Notes: generated by a model not told the origin, from the sequence alone. Positions 23,025-34,739 are shown, counted from the stretch's first letter. The stretch: DNA of 43,222 bases from Cylindrobasidium torrendii FP15055 ss-10 (GCA_000934385.1 KN880617.1:1-43222); one strand, 5' to 3'. Made by a program: numbers and translations.

Positions 23025-25074
23025 CTAGACCGTATCTCCGTATTCAAGTCCAGTAGGGACAGAATAGGGATCCGGAGACTCCCCCCTCGTACTCCCAGGC
23101 AAGTAAATCGCCACCTTGGGGTCGTCCAATGCACTAGGGAGGTCTCCAGTAACCAAAAAGTTGACAAACGCGTCTCTTGCCGGGCCAGGGACTACATTGC
23201 AATGATTAGTCTCGTAACGGAACACCATCGTACACGCACCATTGAATGTACCATGCGCATCGCCGTGACGGTCGATGAGGACAGACTTCGGCGTCTGCTG
23301 CCACTCGAAGGTTGCTAAATCCGTCGGGGTGACCAAGTCCCAGTCTGCAGTGACGAGCACCATGGAGGCATTGACGGACAGCTTCTCGTTGGATGATGCA
23401 GTATACGGCCAGCTGCTGCAGATTAACTTGAAGCCCGTGAGCATCTTTTGCACTTTGCGATTGGAATTGGGCTTACATGCATTACCTGGAAGAAGACAAA
23501 ATTGACGTTGGCCGTGTCAGCCTCTTTGAGAGATTCCCGAAGGCTCGACCATCCCTCAAACGAGTTGTCTTCGACATCTAGAGGTCGATCATGAGTGATT
23601 CTTCGAGAAGATAACAGCGGAAAACTTGCGATAGTCGGAGCAGAACGTCCGGGAGCGGGGAACCAACAGACTCGTCAATGCTGCCCCCGTGGAAGCATAA
23701 TCCCATCCTGTCCAGTTGCCATTGAGCGCCTGACCGAGCGCAGCGTTGAAGTCATTCAGCCGGGGTTGTCCAATAAAATAGTTCAGTGCTACTTGCTCCC
23801 GCACGTCGTGGACTGACACAGGAGCGCTGCCATTACTTGCCAGCGCCAGGACCTCGTCAAAAGCCTTTGTCCATGTCAGTATTTCAATGAAATGGGGCAT
23901 TAGTCTATTAGAATCGACCTTGGGTACACTGCCTTTCCCTTGATAATTGAAAGGGCAAGATGGTTCAGCGAGACAAGCTGCGTCGGCCCGATAGATCATA
24001 TTCTGCGTGCTCTTGTACTGCGCGGCCAGTAGATCATGGTTACTCTGCTCATACCATCAGCTAGGTGCATGGTGTACTCTTTTTCACTCACAACTCCTGT
24101 CGCAAAGATTGCGTCCAGCGCGAATCGGCCGGTATGTTCAGGGTATAAGGCAGCATAATGCTCTCCCAGGTACGTCCCTCTTCACACGTAAGTCTGATAC
24201 TTAGCTCCCTGGCTGCTTGTAGACGTACTAGGAGATCCCCAAGTGGTGCATAGTGTTGTACCCAAGCGCCTCACGAACGAGATTCCAGTCACGGATTATG
24301 TCCCCTGTAGCGAGGTGCTCGACAATGCTGGGCGGAGAACTCTGGTCGATACAGCTCTGCGCGTACGTGCCGACATGCAGTGCAAAATCCCTGTATTCGT
24401 CCTCTGTCTCCGGGCTGCATACCGTAAATCAGAATGTCGGAAAAGTAGCACATCGATGCGAGAAAACGCACAGTTTGGAGGGCAGAATATAATCCAGTCA
24501 CTAATAGTGCAGTTCAGCGCGTTTGAAGAGTAGAACCCACGAGTGTCGATGGCTGGTTGCGCGGTCAGCGGATAAATAGGAAATGAGGATGCGGTAGCCA
24601 GTACCGAGAATGTCAAATCCCTCCAAACCTTCGAAGTATCTGGCGGTGGGGGTGATGTTCAATGCCAAGCCCCATGCAAACACGGAAACTTCATCTCCAG
24701 GACCACCTTGAGAGAGAAAATCAGCTTGAAAAAGGGGGGAAATATGCAATTAACATGCCAGGGTTACTGTAATGCAAGTCGACTTAGCAGCGCGCACTGC
24801 GATGCGGAGAAACGGCTCACAAGTTAAGCAGTCCAAGGGGGTTTTCAGGCCTATACATAGCGAACCCAAGGGTGATGACATTGTCGTCTGAGAGATCTTT
24901 GGAATGGTCAAGAGGAACGTCGAGGCGTCCACACGCAAGAGTTGCAGGCAGCGTATCAGGCAGCGTGGTCCCTGCCAATGAGCTGGGGACATTCTCAGCA
25001 CAGTCGACCCAGCTGATATCTGCGGCAGAAGCTAGCGCGACGAGCGCGATGGCTGAAAGTGAGTGAAGAGTCAT
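23025..25074 (-). CDS. Secreted S33/TAP-like alpha/beta hydrolase, probably damaged
   Basis: The family comprises secreted alpha/beta-hydrolase peptidases related to tripeptidyl aminopeptidase, with a TAP-like C-terminal part. A signal peptide is clear (MTLHSLSAIALVALASAA). Then CGRLDVPLDHS, FAMYRPENP, NPGGPGDE (the oxyanion region), IDTRGFYSS and DWNLVREALGYNTMHHLGIS lead to the nucleophile elbow. The continuation GTYLGEHYAALYPEHTGRFA is on the other side of an intron. The C-terminal half has VTADWDLVTPTDLA (Asp) and HGDAHGTF (His). Two oddities occur. NPG is coded by an 8-base exon (24759-24766) whose following intron (24707-24758) would have a GC donor. At the elbow the sequence right after the serine codon (24231-24233) reads TAG, and the best intron (24180-24228) joins TA to A, giving TAA. 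No canonical splice restores GISYGT. All other exons remain in frame, so this is either a recent pseudogene or non-canonical splicing. Confidence 0.75.
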
Positions 25075-25831
25075 GCAAGGAAGATGCTTTAGAGGGGTTT
25101 ATATGCAAAGTGCTCTTAAGCTGTTGAAGGTGTCGCATCGCCGACGGCTAGGACGTGTTTGAGGACCCGAATTGGAAAGCAGAGTGTACTGTTTTACTCA
25201 GCAACAGTCAAATGCGACCTCGAATCCGACTCGTCAATCAAGGCGTCTGAATTGGTTACTTACTGGGTGACTCGATACTTACCCTATTGGTTTGAGATTG
25301 CTTGCAACATCAGTCTAGCCCTATGAGGATGTGGGTGAGACCATGAACCTATTCATGCCTTGCTGCAGAGGCTCAAGTACGCAGTTCATGGTCATCCTTT
25401 AAGTAACACTGCAAAAAGTATTCCATGAAACAACAAGTTTCTAGTTCAACGATTGGCTTTGTACCATACCACTTGCGTTTCATTTCATTCTCAATTGTCT
25501 TCAAACGCGACTGTTTTGTATAAAAGCGCTTGGGAGGAAGAGGAATTGCGGACAGAGCTGCCGATTGAGCCTGATCGGCAACGGAGGCGCACGATGCCGA
25601 CCGCCGGCAATCAATAATGAGCGCATCGCAAACCGCTCAGCCAACTGCCACTAGGGTGAATTCAACGATGTGGGCCTACTGCAAATTCCAATGAACAGGG
25701 AGACGTTTTCTCCTTGAATGTGTAATGGTGCCATGTAGTCTCCTTTGTACAACGTGTCCAACGCTGGGTCCTGAAAGCGGTGCCGTGACTATGACTATCA
25801 ACAGCCCACTGCCACTTTGCTTCACACCACC
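25075..25831. promoter_or_regulatory. Shared upstream region of the hydrolase and single-TM genes
   Basis: The two genes diverge from this 757-base stretch. The left end has the hydrolase TATA box; TATAAAA at 25519-25525 may serve the right-hand gene with a leader of about 280 bases. No gene is visible in it. Confidence 0.4.
25098..25103 (-). promoter_or_regulatory. TATA box of the S33 hydrolase gene
   Basis: TATAAA on the minus strand 23 bases before the start codon. The transcript would begin almost at the ATG, so the leader would be very short. Confidence 0.4.
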
Positions 25832-27178
25832 ATGATCCTCGTAGATACGAAGGACGCCCCAGAGGACTCCTCGCCTCTTCTGCCCGTAGCTGGACCGTCC
25901 ATGGAGCCGCCTCCACGCTTCGAAGATAGCGCATCCGATGCTCATATTCAGCTGGACTTTTCAGAGGACCAAGATCCTGCACTCTACGAGGCCCCATTCA
26001 GCGAGCCTCCACCAGACTTTGCGCCTTATGATGCGGAATTCTGGGACTCGGGACATGGAAACATCGTCTCTCACGACCCCCACTTGAATAAGGACGGTAT
26101 GTCTAGATGTAGACCATTATAGAACTTTGTCCTAACTGGTCATCAAGGCGAAGCGCTCTATCGATTTCTTCTCTCCCAAGCGCGCACTCCACCTAAGCTT
26201 TCATTGCATATTCGCGGTGACCACCAAGAGACGCGATGGCGAACAGTGTCCAGGACCTCCAACGGGGAGACGCACACCGAGCAGGAGAGTTACACAGAAA
26301 CAGTCGTCGACTTTGATTTTGTGATTGGGCTCGACCGATACATTCTTCCCGACGTTGCACAATGGTCTGTCTTGGATACGGACCCAGTGTATCGGGGTCG
26401 AATGGTGCAGGAGATCCTTGGAGATGCCCCGCGAAAGGCTCTAAGGAAGGAGAAGAAGAAGTTTGGGCAATGGCGGAAGAGACGTGATGGTCTGGGGCTG
26501 CCCCCGTGGGTCGCGCCCGACGAGTCTCTACACATGCATACCATGAGGTCGACAAAGACCGTGCGACAATGGGCAGACCAATACTGCGAATCACCCAAGA
26601 AGCTCAAGGAGTTCACATACGTGAAGGTGGGCAATCATTGAATCATCGAGGATTGATAAAGTGCTCAACGACCTTCCGCTTAGACGATCTACGGCTGGGA
26701 TTTGAATGCACTTGAGCGGGCAGTGCGCAGGGTTATCACGGGCACCACGCTCTATCAACATAACCTCGTTGTCTCATTTGAGCGCACGGCCAACAAGATC
26801 TACATCCGCTCAGACAACCGTCTTTCACGAGCACTGTCAAACAAATGGATCAAGTTTCTCTCAATCATTCTCTTCATATTCCCTTTCATATGGTTATGGA
26901 AGCGTTTTAGCAGCAAAGGTGGGGGCCGATGGGAAGTGTGCGGCGGTGCGTATCCCATGAAGAAGTGGGTGAGTGTCGAAGAAGAAGATTTGATTGGGAA
27001 AAGCAAAGGCGCGAGCGCAAAGAAGCTCGTGGGGTTAAAAGAGGCGGACTGGTTGCAAGAATGGACGCCAACCGTTCTGGACTGTGTGAGGAGGCGGCTT
27101 GAACTCTACGTACCCATTGAGGTCCCTGTGCAAAGTGCGAGCGGATTGGCGCATCAAGAGCTATTAGGCTTCTCCTAG
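25832..27178 (+). CDS. Conserved-looking single-TM protein, not recognised
   Basis: About 400 residues. The N-terminus is acidic and proline-rich (SSPLLPVAGPSMEPPPRFED), followed by DAEFWDSGHGNIVSHDPHLN. The first intron (about 26098-26149) joins NKDG to EALYRFLLSQA. Next comes a soluble domain with LHIRGDHQETRWRTVSRTSN, then TVVDFDFVIGLDRYIL and QWADQYCESPKKLKEFTYVK. After a second intron it continues IYGWDLNALERAVRRVI, a hydrophobic segment IKFLSIILFIFPFIWLWKRF, and a C-terminal part ending AHQELLGFS. The order suggests a tail facing the cytosol on each side of one membrane hairpin or anchor. I recall similar fungal proteins carried in databases under unreliable names, so no function is assigned. 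There is no signal peptide. Confidence 0.7.
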
Positions 27179-27949
27179 TATATGACTTGTACGTGGGTCA
27201 TCTTATACCAGCTAATATCTATCCTGCACATTGCGTTGTGTCGTGATGAGCGGCGGAGGGGGCCACCACCTCAAACCAGAGGTGGAGCTTGTAGTGTGAG
27301 GAGGAATGGAGAGACCCTGACTGTGCATTGTCAATGAATTCATAAAACAATTAATTTACACCCCAAGAAATCGTTGTTCTCGCGAATTTCTCAACGAATT
27401 TCGGACGGAAAATGCAAGGCCACTCGTCGGATGGAGCGGGAGAGTGCGAGGACGGCCGCGTCCCGTGTGTTGACATCTGCGTGATAGTCTCAGAGTGTCC
27501 TTGTTGTGTGAACCACGGAAAAAAACCCTCAAAATGATTACCATTGCTAAGGCCGGTGTTGTGAGCGCTGGCGCCGCCGCCGAACAATGGAACAAACGCA
27601 CATGGCGGGCGGGGTGGCTGGTCCTTGTAAATTACGAGGGGGTGACGTCAGAGGCCTCTTTCACGCGCGCGCACTGCCTGTTGCTGCCTGCCCTTTTCTT
27701 TTGTGTTCTTACCACCAGCAAACCGCCGATTTGGATTGGGTTTTGTTTATTTGCTCCTTTTCTATGCCTTGTTAGGCCGATCCATGCCTCAAGGCTTTAG
27801 AATAAGACAGGTCTCTCAAGGTGCGCGTGTTTTCCTCGCACGGCAGACGGTCGCTGGTTTTGACCAAGGCCTGCTCACTGTTCTGCCCAGCTTCCCTTTC
27901 CGTTGCCACCACCATCTAACGAAATTACCCTTATATTGTTCACCACTTC
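27179..27949. other. Upstream region of mucin-like gene A
   Basis: No gene is supported here. A perfect CRE-type palindrome is present (listed separately), and the last 150 bases are pyrimidine-rich, as in many fungal core promoters. Confidence 0.45.
27643..27650. promoter_or_regulatory. CRE/ATF palindrome TGACGTCA
   Basis: A perfect consensus for CREB/ATF-type bZIP proteins, about 300 bases upstream of mucin-like gene A. Binding is an inference from the motif. Confidence 0.4.
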
Positions 27950-29705
27950 ATGTCTTCTGCTGCTCCATCTACTTCGCCCGATACATCTACATCTGCACCG
28001 CCCGATACGTCCACCTCCGCGCCAACTGCGTCGCTGTCCACTTCGACACCGCCCTCTTCAACGCCGGCCTCCACAACCCGGGAATCCTCATCCATCCCGT
28101 CTGCCACATCCACTGAATTGACCACAACAATGTCTTCTGTTTCGACTGCCGATCCAACCTCCACCGCTGCTTCGTGCGTCCTTACCCCGCGCCGAGTTTC
28201 ACAAACGTCTAATAGACTTTGCCACTAGATCTACACGTCCAACGTCCACAGCCTCGTCGGAAACTGAGCAGAGTTCGTCTACCGCCGCTCCAACGAGCAC
28301 AACAATGTCGGAGACCTCTTCCATTGCTCCAACGAGCACAGTTGCTTCAACTACGCGACCCAGTGATTCGACGCAGCCACCGTCTTCGTCATCATCAACG
28401 ACATCACAGAGTTCCTCTTCGAATCCACCCCCGAGCTCGTCATCAACAACTCCGCCAAGCTCTAGTTCCACCCAGCCAAGCTCGACACAAAGTTCTACCG
28501 CTCCGCCGTCAAGTAGCTCGACCGCCCCACCATCGACCAGGTCGACTACCGCGCCTTCATCAAGCTCATCCAGCACTGTGCCCCCCTCCACCTCGGACAC
28601 ACCCTCCTCCACAAGTCCACCGTCATCGACCTCCACAGATGAGGAGACATCACGGTCTACTACACGTACAAGAGAGAGCAGTTCCCGGGGAGTGTACGTT
28701 CTTGTTTCTATATTTCTGTTCAATCCAAGCTTATCAGTGCTCAGTACGACTTTCCAATCAACGGTATATGTTACACAGACAGATAGCTCTGGGTCCACCT
28801 TCACCAGTGTGCCTTCGGCTGTCACCCAATACTTGACGTCCACGGAATCGAACGGGGAGATTGTTACCGTCACTCAAATTGGTGTCAATCCAACTCTCAG
28901 CACGAATGACCAACAAGGCGGCGATTCCGGATTTTTCAACAACAAAGGGGCGGTCGCGGGAGTGTTTGTACTAGTTGGATTGGCCGCGATGTCGATTGCG
29001 CTATTTATTTTCTTTGCCGTCAGACGGCGTCGGCGAACACGTCGTATCGAGCACGACACGGAGGTGTCCGCGACTCTGGCCGCTGCTGGTTTCCACAGGC
29101 CACCTTTGGAAGATGAAGACGACGATCCACCCAGGAGCGCGGAGATGGCTCAATACACACCGCGGAGTTCAGTTCCCAGCGGAGGCCGACTTTCAAGCTA
29201 TCTCAACGAGGTCCCCATTGAAGGCGGTTTCAATCCTTACAACGATAACGGAGCCACAGCGGGACCCTCAAATGCGCGCGCCTCGACACCTGGTCACCAT
29301 CATTCAAGTGCTGGCAGCTATGAACCATTGCTGGCGTCCTTCTACAACCAACAGGATGCCAGCGACAAAGAGCCGCAGGCGAAGGCACCTACTCCACCAC
29401 CACGCAACCCTATGCGAGAGGTCGATAAGTCGAATAGCCCCAACCTGGTCGAAACTACCCCATCGAATCATTCTTCAGTCTATTCCGAGGCCAGCACGGC
29501 CGATGACAGGCTAGATCCAGGCATCCTACGGCGCATTAACGGTTCAAATTCATCGCATGCGGAGTTGCGAGACGATGAAGATTACAGTAGGCCTGTTCTC
29601 GGGGTGCGTTGCATTTTGACATGCTCAGCGGCCTGTTCTGACCGCTTTTTTCTCTCACAGGTTCGCAATATCGCGGATAGTAACGCAAGCCAGCATTCCG
29701 TATAG
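27950..29705 (+). CDS. Mucin-like single-pass membrane protein A
   Basis: About the first 300 residues are almost wholly Ser/Thr/Pro and should be heavily O-glycosylated outside the cell. The protein then reads FFNNKGAVAGVFVLVGLAAM (membrane segment), RRRRRTRRIE (stop-transfer) and a polar cytosolic tail of about 220 residues with RPPLEDEDDD, APTPPPRNPMRE and an end QHSV. The first intron (28174-28228) is needed to join the Ser/Thr-rich exon at 27950 to the one starting near 28229. Others lie near 28697-28743 and 29604-29660. No cleavable signal peptide follows the ATG (MSSAAPSTSPDTS), so the single membrane segment would have to insert with the N-terminus outside. The layout matches fungal wall-stress sensors or SKG6/Axl2-like proteins in general, and gene B downstream is a relative. 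The function is inferred from the shape only. Confidence 0.75.
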
Positions 29706-30996
29706 CACTGATCAGATTATCATCCTGACCGTGTTTTCTTGATTGGACACTCACTTCTGCTGAAAAATGGACAATATTGGACCACATACAACGACATTAT
29801 CATCCCTCTAGACATTACGTATTCACGATCGTTTACATCCTCTTCATCTCACAGCACAATATCCCGTTTTCGATGCTTGCTCGCTAATTACTGTCACTTA
29901 GTAGTACCTGTATTATTTGGGCACCATGGTGTATTCCGGCAGACTCAAAAATCCGGAGGGTTGTTTGGCACTCTTCGGTCTGGTTTGTTGGTTTCGAGTG
30001 GGCGCGCATTGCACTGCCTGCATTCTAGAAATGGTGATCCCGCCCGTCTAGGCGACGGTAGCGCGGTATTCGAGCCTTTCGGTAAGCGGAAAACGGTGTC
30101 TCTGACGGCCTTGTGTTGTCAGACATTTCGTAGTATCACACCGCTGTACGCTGGTCCATATGAATTATCATGCTCGCAAGCGAGTGTGCTAAGCATAGGT
30201 CAGTCGTATTGGCTCCCTCGAATTTCATTCGCGCTGCTGGTGCCTGGGTATGAATATGAAGACGAGAGCGGAAGGCAGTGATTGCAATGAGGGTCGACCG
30301 GGACTCTTGGTAGCGGAATTCCGGCGCCTCGATAGTAGCGCACTTGTGTGAATTTCGACAAGCTGAACGGCGAAGGTGTACCGTATTTGATGAATTTGTG
30401 GCTTGCTATGAATCGGTGCACTACTTGAATCCTTTCGTTGTGTCAAATAAGAGCTAAAAGCTGGGCAGCGATTGGCTTATTAACTGGTGAAGTGCTGGAG
30501 GCAGTATGAAAGTTCCAACTGCCTGTTGTTGGAAGCCAAATCGTGTGAGAGCATGTGACCGTGCCCATAGCACAAAGTGTGCGGTGCTCAGTCAGCCAGC
30601 CACAGAGTCGATAAACATGCAAGAGAGATACAGCCAATTATCCCAGTGGCACAACGGCTGGATTCTGCATCACGCCGGCAGTCCCGAAAAGGAATCGGTT
30701 GTACATTGTATTTTGTCAGTGCGGCACGCGGAAGAAATGAGACCTGCCATCGTCGTCGGCAAGGCTCGGTGTCAAATTAAAGTTGCTGCTCAGGCGTAGC
30801 AGTCGTTACGAAGAAGTCTCTGCTTCCGGCGGGTCTTAGCAAAATAGAATCACAGCTTGACTTCTTACCATCACCGTGCCGGACGCTGGCGGTGCGGTCG
30901 CTACCCTGCAGTCGAGCTCATTGCTGACGTTCACCTCCAAGTCCCTTGTATCTCTCTCTCTGAATTACTGCTTGTTCCCGGTAGCTGGACGCCGCT
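29706..30996. other. Long intergenic stretch upstream of the myosin gene
   Basis: 1.3 kb without a supportable gene. The open frames in it have no domains and begin at weak positions. It holds the 3' region of mucin-like gene A and the myosin promoter. No TATA box is obvious near the myosin start. Confidence 0.45.
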
Positions 30997-33900
30997 ATGG
31001 CCGACTCGATATACGCGCAAGGAACTGCAGTTTGGTACGACGACAAGGAGCTGGGCTGGACGGACGGTGTGGTGACCTCGACGGAGGTCAACGGGAAGGA
31101 TGTGACGATTACATTGAGCAATGAGCGGCAAGGGAAACCAGTGGTTGTTCGCACATCTTTGGACGCTATAGCCAACAACGACCGCAAGCTCCCTCCTCTC
31201 CGGAATGCCCCAGAGTTTGACGATGTGGAGGATCTGGCGTCAATTCCCCATTTAAACGAGCCTTCATGTGCGTAGTCTGCCACCAGGGCGACCTTGACAC
31301 GCTAAAGGACTTTGGTAGTGCTGCGCGTCATCCAAGCTCGCTACGCACAAGAGAAGATATACACTTTCAGTGGCATAGTTCTCGTCGCCGTCAACCCGTT
31401 CACCAAAGTGCCCTTATATGGCGCCGATGCTATCAAGAAATACTCTGGCAAGAGTAGAGAAAACCTGGAACCCCATCTATTCTCCATCGCAGAGGAAACC
31501 TATACTGCTATGCGCCAAACAAGGAGGTCACAGACGGTCATCATATCTGGCGAAAGGTGTGTAACAATGCTCTACGTGCATGAACATCGCTAACCCATTC
31601 GCAGTGGTGCAGGGAAGACCGAGTCCGCAAAGTACATTATGAGGTATCTTGCCTCAGTATCTGAAAGAGCGTCTGGCGGGGGTGCAAGCACTGTCGAGCG
31701 TCGCATTCTGGCAACGAACCCCATCCTCGAAGCGTTCGGAAATGCAAAGACTATGCGCAACGACAACTCTTCACGCTTCGGCAAATACATTCAGATCCTG
31801 TTCGACGAGTCCCATACTATCGTTGGCGCGCGCATACAAACCTATCTACTCGAACGGGCTCGAATATCATCTTTGCAGCTAGTACGCGGCGAACGGACAT
31901 ACCACATCTTCTACCAACTCGTAGCAGGCGCATCGGCCGCAGAACGCGAACCATTGTCGCTCAATCGGCCAGCCAGCGAGTTCAGCTTCCTCGCCGGTGG
32001 GTCATTCGACCAAGACGCCGAGGCCAAGAATTTCCAAACGACCAAGCACGCCCTATCCACCATTGGTATTACCGACCACCAGATGACCTCCGTCTTCACA
32101 CTGTTGGCAGGCCTATTGCACTTGGGCAATGTTGAAATTCGCCAGTATCACACCAGTCCTGATGCCATACTGGACGAGACGGAGCCGTCGCTGATTACCG
32201 CCATGAACTTGTTGGGCATCGACCTCAAAGAATTTCGCAAATGGACTACCCAGAAATTCTTTGCGGCTCGCGGAGAGAACATTCGCTCGGTGCGCACTGT
32301 GGCCCAGGCGCGGAGTGTGCGCGATGGTGTCGCCAAATTCATCTATGCCTGTATCTTCGACTGGTTAATCACGAAAGTCAACTCTCGGTTGGAAACGAAC
32401 GAGTCTATGACAAAGGAGCAAGCCTTCATAGCCGTTCTGGATATCTACGGTTTCGAGCATTTCGAACGAGTGCGTCTTACATCTGTTTGTTTCCACAGCT
32501 ACTGATTGATCCTTGAAGAACTCGTTTGAGCAATTCTGTATCAACTACGCCAACGAGAAGCTCCAGCACCAGTTCACGTCACATGTATTCAAGATTCAAC
32601 AGAAGGAGTATGCTAGCGAGGACATCAACTGGCAGTCTATCGAATTCTCGGACAACCAGCCAACTATTGACCTCATCGAAGGCCGTCTTGGAATCCTCTC
32701 AATCCTCGACGAAGAATCGCGTCTAGCAGCTGGCGCGGATACAACTTTCATCGAGAAGTTGAACTGGCAGCTTCTTGGTTCCACCGGAGGCAAAGCATCT
32801 GCCAACTTCCGGAGTACGCCCGACAGCTTCACGGTCAAACACTACGCGCACAGTGTCGAGTACGATGTGGAAGGCTTCCTAGAGAAGAACAGGGCGACAG
32901 TCCCGGAAGAACATCTCGAACTCATCCTGAAGAGCACGAACATGTTTTTGCGCGCCGTCGTTGAGACAAGCATAAATAGCGGCAAACGAGCTATGGAATC
33001 GCGCGCGCCGACACCTCCTCCAATGATGGCCGCCTCCGTACCTTCTACGCCGCGAAAGATGCGACCTATGTCTGGAATTGGTGTTCAGAACCTTGTTGCA
33101 AACTTGACGAATGGTTTGGACCGGGTACATCATGGACCTAAGGGCGGCGCTGGTGCGCGTAAACCTACACAATGCAGCATTTTCCGCTCATCACTGAAGC
33201 TGCTCATGGATACACTGGTGCAGACGGATATCCACTACATTCGCTGTATCAAGCCGAACGAGAATCGTGAGGCATGGGCGCTTGATCCTGCATTGACTTT
33301 GGCGCAGCTGAGGGCCTGCGGGGTTCTCGAGACTGTGCGCATAAGTTTGTCGGGATATCCTAATCGGAAAACCTATGAGGAGTTTTGTTCAAGGTGTGTG
33401 TCTTTCTTGACCCAATGATACTTTCAAGGCTCACTTACCGATTTAAGGTATGGTATCCTGCATTCTGCGGCAACAGGAGACCCGAAGCCACGCACGATAG
33501 CTATTCTCAATAGACTCATTGATGACCCCTCCAAATTTGCTCTAGGCCGTACAAAGGTAGATTTGCCCTAGATATCTGGGAAAAGGACTGACACAAGAGT
33601 AGGTATTTTTCAGGGTCCATGTACTGGCTATTCTGGAGGGTCTGCGGTCCGACTATGAGCGTAAAGCAGCCATAACAATTCAATGCGCCTGGCGAGGAGC
33701 GCTTGCACGGATGGAGCTGGCATGGCTGCAGGAAGAGCGTGCTGAAATGGAGCGGATGGAGCGTGAAAGGCTAGAACAGGAAGCCAAGGAGCTGGAGGAA
33801 ATCGACGACGAGGCTGCAGAGCACGACGCCGCATATTGGAAAGAAGACGGTGAAGACCTGTTTGTGCGGGCCAGTCATGGGAGCTATGAAGACGAAGACG

Positions 33901-34739
33901 GAAGCGACTCGCAGAGCATTGCGGTCGACCCTGGTATGCTGGACTGCGACTTTGTGGAGGACCACCGGGCGATTACACCATCGCTGGAGGATATTCCAGA
34001 GATACCCGATCTAAACAGCCCGACATTTGCGAAGGCCTTGCCGCCGAGTCCACGATCTCCAAGCAAGTTTGGGTATTTGCAAGATACAGAGAGCAGCGCA
34101 CGAAAGAAAGTCGAATCAGAAGGGGTTGATCATCCGCTGAGAACGGTGCAGAATGCGATTCGGTTGGAACTGCCAGCAAGAGGTCGAAGTCGAAGTCCGT
34201 CACGGGGTCCTGCAGGGAAAGGTGCTGACGCCAGTAATGGAAAGAAGGATGCCAGGGCGAAGAGCGCCGATGCTCGTAGGCCTGCGACACCCTCGAAGGA
34301 TCACAGAGGGAGGCCCCAAACGCCGTCGAAACCTCATCCAGAAATACCAAAGGATGGACGGACAACGCCATCACGGGGATTAGCTGTTGTCGGATTTTTC
34401 AAGCGCTCGAAGAAGGACGACGACAAGAAGCGAAAGGAGGATGAGGAGAAAGAGAAGAAGAAGAAGAGCAAGAAGGATGGCGGGGGTGATAAAGACAAGA
34501 AGGGAAAGCATGCCAAAGTTCTGATGCGACCGCGGCCTATGGCGAGGCCACCTACGCCCCCTACACCAACACCACCTCCACGTACACGGCCGTCGGGTGT
34601 GCAGACACAGACGACGAACGGTGTGCAAGTGACGCCGATCTACAACAGATTTATGAGGCAGCCATCACCGTGGTTTTTGGAAGGACAGAGCCAACAGCAG
34701 AAGTCGTTTGCCCCACAACAACAGCAGCAACGCGCCTAG
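30997..34739 (+). CDS. Short-tailed class V-like myosin
   Basis: An actin-based motor of 1164 residues from six exons: 30997-31267, 31319-31556, 31605-32469, 32519-33393, 33448-33556, 33603-34739. The SH3-like start (VWYDDKELGWTDGVV) and the motor are of class V type. The P-loop GESGAGKT is at 168-175, formed across an intron; switch I NDNSSRFGKY is near 222-231 and switch II DIYGFE at 449-454. Loop 2 is enlarged by about 50 residues rich in Pro, Ser and Gly (about 620-671). FRSSLKLLMDTLVQTDIHYI then RCIKPNENRE and the converter KVFF follow normally. Only one IQ motif is clear (AAITIQCAWRGALAR, from about 808), then a charged helix (EERAEMERMERERLEQEAKE). The last 300 residues are low-complexity: RSRSPSRGPAG, a lysine-rich stretch near 1045-1085, proline runs and a glutamine-rich end. 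There is no coiled-coil dimer or DIL cargo domain, which ordinary class V myosins have. Confidence 0.92.

Noticed and set aside
27495..27800. Open frame upstream of mucin-like gene A
   Set aside because: It is low in coding features and lies across the CRE site and promoter-like sequence.
28199..28873. Acidic, Val/Asp-rich open frame on the minus strand
   Set aside because: It is the reverse-strand shadow of the Ser/Thr-rich coding exon of gene A.
29739..30281. A 180-residue open frame in the mucin A/myosin gap
   Set aside because: It has no ATG-linked start of note, no domain and random-looking composition.
34430..34505. GAAGAA-type repeat in the myosin tail
   Set aside because: It is low-complexity coding sequence for a lysine-rich tail, not a mobile or structural repeat.
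30997..34739. Myosin as the motor half of a myosin-chitin synthase
   Set aside because: No cytochrome b5-like or chitin synthase catalytic sequence follows, and the tail ends in low complexity.
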